NCBI GenBank assembly: GCA_019423755.1 | Contig: JAHZAU010000022.1 | Coordinates: 1-37,123, forward strand | Length of the DNA: 37,123 bases | DNA from: Oscillospiraceae bacterium | GTDB lineage: Bacteria; Bacillota; Clostridia; Oscillospirales; Ruminococcaceae | Direction of reading: 5' to 3' | Part shown: one piece after another, positions 16,881 through 24,030 of the stretch | Position numbering within the stretch: the first letter of the stretch is position 1 | How the letters are laid out: each line of letters starts with the position of its first letter | The notes under the pieces: model-generated | What the model was told of the DNA's origin: nothing | Database searches by the model: none | Seen by the model: the letters and a program-made list of their open reading frames with translations, nothing else | Position numbers and translations under genes: made by a program

Positions 16881-17660
16881 CTATTGATACTGCGCACAGA
16901 CCAGATGGATGCGGCCGGAGCGGCTTTGGGAGCCGATCTGCTGCACCAGGTAACGGCCGTGGCCGTGTACCGAAAGGATGTCCCCCTCCTGGAGGGGCTG
17001 GTCGGTGCGGGTGTTTTCCAGGTGATTGAGCCGGACGGCGCCGCTGCGCACCAAGGCGGCGGCTTTTTCCCGGCTCAGCCCCAGGCAGAGGGCACAGACG
17101 CTGTCCAGCCGAAGGGAGGACACGGTGCCCGGGATGGGGCGCAGGGTATAGGCGGCGGGGAGGGTCTCGGGGATCCCCAGCTGGGGCCGTACCCCTACCC
17201 TGCCCACCTTTTCCAGCTGGCAGGCAAGGGAGGCGGCCACCCCGGTGCAGAACACCACAGCCCGCCCGGGTTCCACCAGAATATCCCCCAAAAGCTCCCG
17301 CTTGATCTCCAGCCCCAGGATGCAGCCCAAAAAGTCCCGGTGGGACAGGCTGTCCTCCCGGCGGAAGGTGAAGGTCACCCCTTGGATGGGGGGCTGGGCC
17401 TCCTGCGGGTCCGAATACTGGCAAAAGACGCCCAGCATCCTGCGCTGCGCGTCTGGGAAACCGCCAAAGAATGTAAAGGAAAGCTCCTGACCTTCCCGCT
17501 GGGCCTGCTGGCAGGCAAGCCGGCAGACCGCCTGCTGATGCGGGTCCAAAAAGGTGGTATAGCGGTCGGTATACTGGCTGACGGCCTGGTCACACAGGTC
17601 CAGCGCCCGCCGGTAAAGGAGCTTGTCCGCTGGGTCGGTCAGGGAAAGGTTGGGCTCCAT
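16881..17660 (-). CDS. ylmH: YlmH-type S4-domain RNA-binding protein
   Basis: A 259-residue protein with the family's N-terminal region (FTFFGGFPDAQRRMLGVF, then SHRDFLGCILGLEIKRELLG) and a C-terminal S4 domain (about residues 180-245; LDSVCALCLGLSREKAAALV and GAVRLN are its core). In Bacillus, YlmH binds ribosomes and is linked to quality control of stalled 50S-peptidyl-tRNA complexes. It starts 6 bases after the sepF stop, without a strong ribosome site, suggesting translational coupling. Its position between sepF and divIVA is conserved in Firmicutes. Confidence 0.92.
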   Translation of the reverse strand: MEPNLSLTDPADKLLYRRALDLCDQAVSQYTDRYTTFLDPHQQAVCRLACQQAQREGQELSFTFFGGFPDAQRRMLGVFCQYSDPQEAQPPIQGVTFTFRREDSLSHRDFLGCILGLEIKRELLGDILVEPGRAVVFCTGVAASLACQLEKVGRVGVRPQLGIPETLPAAYTLRPIPGTVSSLRLDSVCALCLGLSREKAAALVRSGAVRLNHLENTRTDQPLQEGDILSVHGHGRYLVQQIGSQSRSGRIHLVCAQYQ

Positions 17661-17666
17661 CGTCGG

Positions 17667-18128
17667 TTAGAAGATGACGCCGTTGTTTTCCAGCTCGTCC
17701 AGCAGGTCCCCCATAATGTCTACATTATAAGGGGTGATGATGTAGGTATTGTTGGCCACCCGCTTCATCTGGCCGTGGTTGGCGTAGGCAACGCCGCACA
17801 AAAAGTCGATCAGCCGGCGGGAAACGTCCTTGCTGGTCTGTTCCAGGTTGAGGACCACCGTCTTTTTGGCGTTCAGGTGGTCGGCGATGGAAGCCGCATC
17901 CTCATAGTGCTCCGGTTTTACCAGCACCACAGCCAGCTGGGTGGTAGCGTGGATATTGACCACCTTGTTGCTTTTGCGCTGGTCGGCGGCGCCGTAAGAG
18001 CTGCCGGAAGACTCCATGGTCATCGGGTCCTGGAAGGAGCCCTGCTCCTCCTCTTCCGCGACGAAATCTTCCTCATATTCATTCTCGGGGATCCCGATGA
18101 AGTTCTTCAGTTTATCCTTAAAGGCCAT
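17667..18128 (-). CDS. sepF: SepF, cell-division protein anchoring FtsZ
   Basis: A 153-residue protein that polymerises and tethers FtsZ to the membrane. The N-terminal amphipathic helix (MAFKDKLKNFIGI) is the membrane anchor. An acidic linker (EYEEDFVAEEEEQ) leads into the SepF/DUF552 core with NIHATTQLAVVLVKPEHYEDA, VVLNLEQTSKDVSRRLIDFL and a final VDIMGDLLDELE. Start chosen at ATG 18128 (AAAGGAG 9 bases upstream); this start lies inside the end of yggS (11-base overlap). It sits in the usual yggS-sepF-ylmH-divIVA order. Confidence 0.96.
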   Translation of the reverse strand: MAFKDKLKNFIGIPENEYEEDFVAEEEEQGSFQDPMTMESSGSSYGAADQRKSNKVVNIHATTQLAVVLVKPEHYEDAASIADHLNAKKTVVLNLEQTSKDVSRRLIDFLCGVAYANHGQMKRVANNTYIITPYNVDIMGDLLDELENNGVIF

Positions 18129-18888
18129 GACAAGAAACTCCTTTGTGTTCGTTTTGGTCAGGTGCGGCCTGTGGCTGCGCCGCGGGACGCCGTCCGAACA
18201 GCGCCGTCCCGATACGCAGGATATTGGAGCCAAACCGAACCGCCCGCAAATAATCGCCGGACATACCCATAGAAAGGCAGTCCATATTGATATTATCTAA
18301 TTTTTTTGCCTTTATGTCAATAAAGAGTTGCTGCATTTGGGAAAAATATTGGTCGATTTCCTCGGGTTTTTCGCAAACGGGAGGGATGGCCATCAGCCCG
18401 CGCACCTGGATGTGGGAAAGGGGGGCCAGCTGGCCGAGAAGCTCTTCCAGCTGCTCCGGCAGCACGCCGCCTTTGCTTTCCTCCCGGCCGATGTTCACCT
18501 CCAGCAGCACCGGCATCACCTTATCAAGCTTCTGGCACTGGCGGTCGATCTCCTGGGCCAGCCGCAGCGAGTCCACCGAGTGGATCATGCTCACCTTGTC
18601 CACGATCTGCCGGACCTTGTTGGTCTGCAGGTGGCCGATAAAGTGGATCTCGGTGCCCTCCTTCTGGTAGGCGTCATATTTGGCGCAAAGCTCCTGGGCT
18701 TTGTTCTCCCCCAGCAGATGGATGCCGGCGGCGATGGCCTCGTTGACCAGCTGCGGGTCCACCGTTTTGGTCACCGCCATGACCCGGATCTCCGCCGGGT
18801 CCCGGCCGGCCCGGGCTGCTTCCCGGGCCACCTCTTCCAGGATGCGGGCCGCGTTTTGCCGCACCTGCTGTGCGTCAAGATGTTGCAT
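18118..18888 (-). CDS. yggS: YggS/PLPBP-family pyridoxal-phosphate homeostasis protein
   Basis: A 256-residue single-domain, alanine-racemase-like TIM barrel that binds PLP without known catalysis and buffers cellular B6 and amino-acid pools. PLP Lys41 lies in MAVTKTV. Other family marks are LLGENKAQEL, FIGHLQTNKV, HSVDS, EVNIGREESKGG, GLMAIPP, LSMGMSGDY and VRFGSNILRIGTALFG. It overlaps the HlyD-type gene upstream by 14 bases and sepF downstream by 11 bases, so the cluster is tightly coupled. The tail after the family core (about 20 residues rich in Gln/Ala/Pro) is not conserved in my reading. Confidence 0.95.
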   Translation of the reverse strand: MQHLDAQQVRQNAARILEEVAREAARAGRDPAEIRVMAVTKTVDPQLVNEAIAAGIHLLGENKAQELCAKYDAYQKEGTEIHFIGHLQTNKVRQIVDKVSMIHSVDSLRLAQEIDRQCQKLDKVMPVLLEVNIGREESKGGVLPEQLEELLGQLAPLSHIQVRGLMAIPPVCEKPEEIDQYFSQMQQLFIDIKAKKLDNINMDCLSMGMSGDYLRAVRFGSNILRIGTALFGRRPAAQPQAAPDQNEHKGVSCHGL

Positions 18889-20179
18889 TGTCTGACTCCA
18901 CTCCTTCTATCTTTTCTTCGCTGAGCTGCGCGCCGTCCTTAAGCTGGACGCCGCCGCTCTGTACGATCACCGAATCCAATACCCGCAGGGTGTGGTCCGA
19001 ATCGGTAGACGGGTCGGGCTCACAAAGCAGGAAGGAACCGCTCTCCTTGATGATATCCACCGGCTTGAAGCGGATGGTGGTGCGGTCCAGGACGTAGACG
19101 CCGGGGACGTTCTGCTCGTAGCGCAGCGCCTGGGAGCTGACCCGCAGGCCGGAGTAGTTGTTGAAGATGATCTCCACCTGCTGATGCCGCAGCCCCAGCA
19201 GCTGGTCGGTCACGTCCTTGCACTCCAGCACCAGGACGTAGTTTTCGTGCAGGGTGTCGGGGATCAGGTCCATCACCTTGGCTTGGATGGTTTGTCCGCC
19301 GGCCAGGCCGAAGTCCAGCTTGACGTACTCGCCCAGCACGAACTTTTCGCTTTCTTTGGCGGTCAGGTCGGCGGCAAAGTACCACCGGTGATCCTGGACC
19401 ACCTTGCCCAGGTAGTTTTTGGAGATCTGGGCGCTTTCCTCCTCCGAGGCCACCTGGGTCTCCATCAGCTGGGCGAAGCTGTCGTAGGTGAGGGTTTCCA
19501 GGGCTTCGGTGGTGCAGACCGTCTCGGCGCCGTCGATCTTGCGGTAGAAGTACCCGGCGCAGGGGCTTTTGATGGAGGCTCCCTGCTGGGCCTGGGAGGC
19601 TTCTTCCAGGTAGGCAAGCTCCTGCCGCAGCTCGGTAAGGCGGCCGCTGACGGTATCCTCCTGGCGCAGGGCGATCTTCTTTTTGGTCATGAGCACCGTC
19701 AGGTCGTTTTTCTGGGTCTGGATGGTGGGGATGATGCCGCTGTGGGCGGTGTCCACCATCATACCCATGGCTTCGTTGATCTGGTCGGTGATGGAGGACA
19801 CGCCGGTGACCCCCACGGCCCCGCCTTCGGCCACCCGCTCCAGGCTGGAGATCTCCTCCCGCAGGGACTCGATCTCGCTTTGCTGCCGGGCCTGCTCCTC
19901 CGACTGGTACACCTGGGCCAGGGAGGTGCCCTTGGCTACCTCCGCGCCGTCGGAATAGTTATAGACCACGATGCCGGTGGCGGTACTGGGCACCAACTGT
20001 TCCTCCCGGAAGACGATGCCCTCGGTGCGCACAAAGTCGTAGATGGTGTCCTCGATGACCTGCTCGCACTTCATGTTGCGGTTAAAGACGCTGATCACCT
20101 GCACGCCGATATACACCAGCGCCGACGCGGCGAACACCCATACCATGATCCGCGGGACCAGCTTCTTTTTGGCTGCCAT
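18875..20179 (-). CDS. HlyD-like membrane-anchored protein of the sepF cluster
   Basis: A 434-residue protein with a basic N-terminus, one transmembrane helix (about residues 11-29) and a large external part. A first half-lipoyl/barrel-sandwich strand set (IVVYNYSDGAEVAKGTSLAQ) is followed by a coiled-coil hairpin (about residues 90-205), the second half (ASIKSPCAGYF) and beta-rich C-terminal domains. This is the layout of HlyD/membrane-fusion adaptors. No partner ABC transporter or TolC-like gene is adjacent. Homologues in this position beside yggS-sepF occur in Clostridia, so a role in the division envelope is possible but unproven. The start ATG 20179 uses AAAAGGAG overlapping the hfq stop, 6 bases away. 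Confidence 0.82.
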   Translation of the reverse strand: MAAKKKLVPRIMVWVFAASALVYIGVQVISVFNRNMKCEQVIEDTIYDFVRTEGIVFREEQLVPSTATGIVVYNYSDGAEVAKGTSLAQVYQSEEQARQQSEIESLREEISSLERVAEGGAVGVTGVSSITDQINEAMGMMVDTAHSGIIPTIQTQKNDLTVLMTKKKIALRQEDTVSGRLTELRQELAYLEEASQAQQGASIKSPCAGYFYRKIDGAETVCTTEALETLTYDSFAQLMETQVASEEESAQISKNYLGKVVQDHRWYFAADLTAKESEKFVLGEYVKLDFGLAGGQTIQAKVMDLIPDTLHENYVLVLECKDVTDQLLGLRHQQVEIIFNNYSGLRVSSQALRYEQNVPGVYVLDRTTIRFKPVDIIKESGSFLLCEPDPSTDSDHTLRVLDSVIVQSGGVQLKDGAQLSEEKIEGVESDNATS

Positions 20180-20185
20180 AATCGG

Positions 20186-20467
20186 TTACTCCTTTTCCCA
20201 ACCGGCGGGCTGGGAGCCTTTGGCGGCCGGCTGCTCCGAAGCGCCCGGGACCGGAGGTTCCAGCAGGCGCACCGGCCGCAGGGGGCAGATGGTGGAGACC
20301 GCGTTTTTATAGACCATATTCTGCCGGCCTTCGCTTTCCAGGAAGATGGTAAAGTTGTCAAAGCCTTTGACCATGCCGCGGAACTGGAAGCCGTTGGTCA
20401 GATAGATGGTGACGGGGATCTGTTCCTTGCGCACCTGGTTGAGAAAAAGATCTTGGAGATTGAGCAT
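20186..20467 (-). CDS. hfq: RNA chaperone Hfq with substituted Sm2 motif
   Basis: A 93-residue Sm-like protein forming a hexamer that binds small RNAs and mRNAs. The Sm1 part (LQDLFLNQVRKEQIPVTIYL, NGFQFRGMVKGFDNFTIFL) is standard. The Sm2 motif reads VYKNAVST where almost all Hfq have YKHAIS; the pore-lining His (His57 in E. coli) is Asn55 here. The tail of about 25 residues is Pro/Gly/Ala-rich and longer than in Bacillus. It follows miaA, the classical miaA-hfq order, but has its own promoter at 20528-20556 and a leader of about 54 bases containing a GC-rich hairpin (around 20488-20512) just before the ribosome site GGAAAGG. Confidence 0.93.
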   Translation of the reverse strand: MLNLQDLFLNQVRKEQIPVTIYLTNGFQFRGMVKGFDNFTIFLESEGRQNMVYKNAVSTICPLRPVRLLEPPVPGASEQPAAKGSQPAGWEKE

Positions 20468-20527
20468 GGATGCGTTCCTTTCCTCGAGCGGGCAGCCCGC
20501 CGCGCTCGATTTTACAGTTTCTTATCC

Positions 20528-20556
20528 ATTATAGCACAATAACGCCGGCTTGTCCG
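20528..20556 (-). promoter_or_regulatory. hfq promoter
   Basis: On the minus strand CGGACA (20556-20551), a 17-base spacer and TATAAT (20533-20528) preceded by TGC (extended -10). The -35 element lies inside one arm of the hairpin described at 20541-20586. Predicted start is near 20521. Confidence 0.75.
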
Positions 20557-20586
20557 CAGAATTTGGCGGAAAAGCCGGCGTTTTTT
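20541..20586 (+). terminator. strong hairpin between miaA and hfq; T-run on the plus strand only
   Basis: AACGCCGGCTT (20541-20551) pairs perfectly with AAGCCGGCGTT (20572-20582), extended inside by TCCGC/GCGGA after one mismatch. Six T follow on the plus strand (20581-20586). Read on the minus strand, the miaA direction, the hairpin is followed by ATTGTGC, so it is a poor intrinsic terminator there. It would stop antisense transcription entering miaA, or only weakly separate miaA from hfq. Confidence 0.7.
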
Positions 20587-20603
20587 CTCATGGAAAATCT
20601 TTC

Positions 20604-21554
20604 TTATCTTTTTTCTTCCAAAAACTCCGCTACCAGGGGGAAGATCGCCTCGTAAAGCTGCTGGGGGTCGGCGTAGTCGTCGGGGTAGTACCAGTGGTAG
20701 CGCTCGTCCCGCCGGAACCACGTCAGCTGGCGCTTGGCGTAGCGGCGGCTGTTCTGGCGCACCCGGTCCAGGGCGGCGGGCAGCTCCTCCTCCCCTTTTA
20801 TCCAGTCCCAAAGCTCCTTGTAGGCGATGGCCTGGCCGCTGGTGGAAGCAAGCCCCTGCTCCCACAGCCAGCGGGCCTCCTCCAACAGGCCGTTTTGGGC
20901 CATGATATCCACCCGCAGGTCGATGCGGCGGTAGAGGGCCTGGCGGTCCCGGTAGGTCAGCGCCAGCATCAGCGGCTCGTAGGGCGAAGGGGTGCTGCGG
21001 GCCTGCTGCTGGCAGACGCTCATGGGCACGCCGGTACGCTCCCACACTTCCAGCGCCCGGATAACCCGGCCCTGGTTGTTGGGGTGGATGGCGGCGGCGG
21101 AAGCCGGGTCCACCTGGCGCAGGCGCTCCCAGACAGCCTGGGCGCCCTGTTGGCGGGCCTCCTCCCACAGCCGCTGGCGGATGGCGTCGTCCTGGGGCTC
21201 ATCGGCAAACTGCAGGTTGTCCACCAGGGAGCTGATGTAAAGCCCCGTTCCGCCGACGATGACCGGCAGCTTCCCCCGGGAGGCGATGTCCGCGATGGCG
21301 CGGCGGGCGTCCTCCAGGTACTGGGCCACCGAGTAGTTTTCCGAAGGTTCCAGAAAGTCGATAAGATGGTGCGGCACCCCCTGCTGTTCCTCGGGGGTAG
21401 GCTTGGCGGTGCCGACCGTCAGGTGCTTGTAGATCTGCATGGAGTCGGCGGAGACCACCTCCCCGCCAAAGCGCTGGCACAAAGCGATGCCGGCGGCGGT
21501 TTTTCCCGAGGCGGTGGGTCCGGCTACCACCAAAATCTTCTGTTTTGGCTGCAT
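20604..21554 (-). CDS. miaA: tRNA dimethylallyltransferase
   Basis: A 316-residue enzyme that adds the dimethylallyl group to A37 of tRNAs reading UNN codons, making the substrate for MiaB, also encoded in this window. P-loop AGPTASGKTAAGI near the N-terminus, DSMQIYKHLTVGTAKPT, HHLIDFLEP and GGTGLYISSL are all family marks, with KRQLTWFRRD near the C-terminus. Start chosen at ATG 21554, with AAGGAGG 7 bases upstream; this lies 26 bases inside the 3' end of the mutL transcript region, after its stop at 21580. The mutS-mutL-miaA-hfq order is conserved across bacteria. Confidence 0.96.
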   Translation of the reverse strand: MQPKQKILVVAGPTASGKTAAGIALCQRFGGEVVSADSMQIYKHLTVGTAKPTPEEQQGVPHHLIDFLEPSENYSVAQYLEDARRAIADIASRGKLPVIVGGTGLYISSLVDNLQFADEPQDDAIRQRLWEEARQQGAQAVWERLRQVDPASAAAIHPNNQGRVIRALEVWERTGVPMSVCQQQARSTPSPYEPLMLALTYRDRQALYRRIDLRVDIMAQNGLLEEARWLWEQGLASTSGQAIAYKELWDWIKGEEELPAALDRVRQNSRRYAKRQLTWFRRDERYHWYYPDDYADPQQLYEAIFPLVAEFLEEKR

Positions 21555-21579
21555 GGGGATTCCTCCTTGGGGCGCGGGG

Positions 21580-23721
21580 CTAGGACTGCACCCGGCCAAA
21601 CATCTTTTCCAGCTCCCGGCGGCTCAGCTTCCGGGCCACCGGACGTCCGTGGGGACAGTAGCGCACCGAGCCGTCGTCCCGCAGCAGGGCCACCAGCTGC
21701 CAAAGCTCCGGCAGGGTGGAACGGTCCCCGGCCCGGATGGCGCTTTTGCAGGCCACCGAGTGCAGCAGGTCGTCCACCGCCTGGGGGGTCAGGTCGGCGC
21801 GCAGGCGGGCCATGTTGTGGGCGGCCTGTTCCACCAGCTCCTGGATATCCTGGCGGTCCAGGTCGGCGGGCACCTCCCGGACCAGCAGGTCCCCTTCCCC
21901 GAAGTCCTCCACTAAAAAGCCCAGGCGGGCAAATTCCTCCAAACGGGGCTGGGCGGCGGCGTAGTCCTCCCGGCTCAGGGTGACCACCAGCGGCTCCAGA
22001 AGCAGCTGGCGGCTGCCGGAAAGCCCCTGCTCCCGCAGCTGCTGGAAGATGAGCCGCTCGTGGGCGGCGTGCTTGTCGATGAGCACCAGCTCCTGGGGGC
22101 CTTCCAGCAGAATGTAGGTGCCAAACAGCTCCCCGATGAGCCGGTACTGGGGCGCTTCCTCGGTGAGGATGCTTTCCTCCGGCGGGGCGGGCTCCCCTTC
22201 CGGGGCGGGCTGGGCTTTCGGCGGGGTGGGGATGGTTTCTTCCTGCGGCAAAGGCTCCTCCCGGGCGGGGGCGGCTTCCTTTTGGAAGGCGGAGCGCACC
22301 GCTTCCGGCACCGGGATGGCGCCCCAGGACGCGCCTTCGTCCCGCAGCGTGGCAGGCTGGGCGGGAGCGGGCTCCTTTTGCTGCGGGGCGGGCGGAGTTT
22401 CCCGGAGCGTCTGCTGCATCGGCTGCTGCCAAGCGCGCTTTACCGACGGGTCCCGAGCGGGCAGGTCCCGGACGCTGGTGCGCAGCTTTCCGGCCTGCGG
22501 CTGCGGGGTGGTTTGCTGGGCTGCTTGTGGGGCAGCGGTGTTCCGCTCCGCCTTGGGGGCAGGCTCCACCGGCGGCAGGCCCACCATCTTGCGGTACTGG
22601 CTGGCGTCCACCCTCTGGGGCGGCTGCTGCTTTTTGGGGGGATCGGAGAGGCTAAGCTGGGCGGCGGTCTCCTCCCGGCGGGAAAGTTCCAGCAGGTTCA
22701 TCCCCGCAGAGGCCGGGGCCACCGGCTGGTCGTCCAGCTGGGCCAGGGCGCTTTTCACCCCGTAGTACACCGCGTCGAACACCGGTTTTTCACTCGTGAA
22801 CCGCACCTCGATCTTGGCCGGGTGGACGTTGACGTCGGTTTGGGCCGCCGGGAGGGAGAGGTTGAGCACGCAGGCCGGGAACTTGCCCACCATGATGCTG
22901 TGGCGGAAGGCCTCTTCCAGCGCGGCGGCGGCCGTCCGGCTGCGGACGAAGCGCCCGTTGACAAAGAAGTTCTGCAAGGTGCGGTTGGAGCGGGCGGCGG
23001 TGGGCTTGGTGACATAGCCGGTCACCTGCACCGGGCCCTCCTGGTACTGCACCGGGATCATCTGCCGGGCCAGCTCCCGGCCCAGCACCGCGTGGATAGC
23101 CGAAAGCAGCTGGCCGTCGCCGGGGGTATGCAGCCGCAGCTGACCGTCGCGGATAAATTTAAAGGAGACCTCCGGATGGGAAAGGGCCATCTTCTCCACC
23201 ACCCCAGCCACCGAGTTGCCCTCGGAGACGTCCTTTTTCAGGAACTTCATGCGGGCGGGGGTATTAAAGAAGATGTCCCGGACGATGATGGTGGTACCCA
23301 CCGGGCAGCCGGCCGGCTCCAGCAGGGTGTTTTCCCCGCCGTCGCTTTGGTAGCGGGTGCCCTCGGGGGAGTCGGGGGTGCGGGTGAGCATCTGCACCCG
23401 GCAGACGGCGTGGATGGAGGCCATCGCCTCCCCGCGGAAGCCCAGGGTGCCGATGCAGCCCAGGTCCTCCTGGGTACGGATCTTGCTGGTGGCGTGGCGC
23501 AGGAACACCCGGGGCACATCCTCCGGGGCGATGCCGCAGCCGTTGTCGCTGACCCGCAGATAGGTGACGCCGCCGTGCTGAATCTCCACGGTCACTAAGG
23601 TCGCCCCGGCATCCAGGGCGTTTTCGATCAGCTCCTTGGCCACCGAGGAGGGGCGCTCCACCACCTCTCCGGCGGCGATGAGCTGGGACACCTGCTTGTC
23701 CAGAAGATGGATGACTCCCAT
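21580..23721 (-). CDS. mutL: DNA mismatch repair protein MutL
   Basis: A 713-residue MutL. The N-terminal GHKL ATPase has IAAGEVVERPSSVAKELIENALDAGA, DNGCGI, TLGFRGEAMASI and GTTIIVRDIFFNTPARMKFL (each quoted piece lies within residues 1-155). A Pro/Glu/Ala-rich linker spans about residues 330-520. The C-terminal domain has the endonuclease-type motifs DKHAAHERLIFQ (from residue 549), ACKSAIRAG (about 657) and CPHGRP (about 689). The last Glu of the usual DQHA-x2-E-x4-E motif is Gln here. Start chosen at ATG 23721, matching the family N-terminus; an upstream alternative adds 13 unlike residues. Confidence 0.95.
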   Translation of the reverse strand: MGVIHLLDKQVSQLIAAGEVVERPSSVAKELIENALDAGATLVTVEIQHGGVTYLRVSDNGCGIAPEDVPRVFLRHATSKIRTQEDLGCIGTLGFRGEAMASIHAVCRVQMLTRTPDSPEGTRYQSDGGENTLLEPAGCPVGTTIIVRDIFFNTPARMKFLKKDVSEGNSVAGVVEKMALSHPEVSFKFIRDGQLRLHTPGDGQLLSAIHAVLGRELARQMIPVQYQEGPVQVTGYVTKPTAARSNRTLQNFFVNGRFVRSRTAAAALEEAFRHSIMVGKFPACVLNLSLPAAQTDVNVHPAKIEVRFTSEKPVFDAVYYGVKSALAQLDDQPVAPASAGMNLLELSRREETAAQLSLSDPPKKQQPPQRVDASQYRKMVGLPPVEPAPKAERNTAAPQAAQQTTPQPQAGKLRTSVRDLPARDPSVKRAWQQPMQQTLRETPPAPQQKEPAPAQPATLRDEGASWGAIPVPEAVRSAFQKEAAPAREEPLPQEETIPTPPKAQPAPEGEPAPPEESILTEEAPQYRLIGELFGTYILLEGPQELVLIDKHAAHERLIFQQLREQGLSGSRQLLLEPLVVTLSREDYAAAQPRLEEFARLGFLVEDFGEGDLLVREVPADLDRQDIQELVEQAAHNMARLRADLTPQAVDDLLHSVACKSAIRAGDRSTLPELWQLVALLRDDGSVRYCPHGRPVARKLSRRELEKMFGRVQS

Positions 23722-23766
23722 GGTCCTGCCTGCCTTTCTGTCGGATAAAAGTCGGGACACGGGCCG

Positions 23767-23994
23767 CTAGCGGTTGACCTCCCGCCGGTCGGTGCGGCCC
23801 ATAAGATAGTCGATGGATACGTTAAAATAGTCGGCGATGTCGCAAAGGTTCATAGCGTGGGGGTAAAGACGGCCGTTTTCGTAGTCCTGGTAGGTGCGGG
23901 GGGTGCAGTTGAGCAGCTGGGCCATCTGGCCTTCGTTCATCTCCCGCTCCAGACGCAGCTGGCGCAGACGGTCGGCAAAAAAGATCATTGGCAT
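23767..23994 (-). CDS. small XRE-family DNA-binding protein between mutS and mutL
   Basis: A 75-residue single-domain Cro/CI-type helix-turn-helix protein: RLRQLRLEREMNEGQMAQLL, then CTPRTYQDYENGRLYPH and LCDIADYFNVSIDYLMGRTD. The NVSIDYLMGRTD ending is typical of XRE proteins of Firmicutes. No ligand or oligomer domain is present. Start ATG 23994 has AAAGGAG 9 bases upstream. It is 36 bases after mutS and 45 bases before mutL, on the same strand, so it should be co-transcribed with both. Its targets are unknown. It may be a recent insertion into an otherwise standard operon. Confidence 0.9.
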   Translation of the reverse strand: MPMIFFADRLRQLRLEREMNEGQMAQLLNCTPRTYQDYENGRLYPHAMNLCDIADYFNVSIDYLMGRTDRREVNR

Positions 23995-24030
23995 AGAAGA
24001 TCGCTCCTTTCTGTGGAAAACGGGGAGCCG

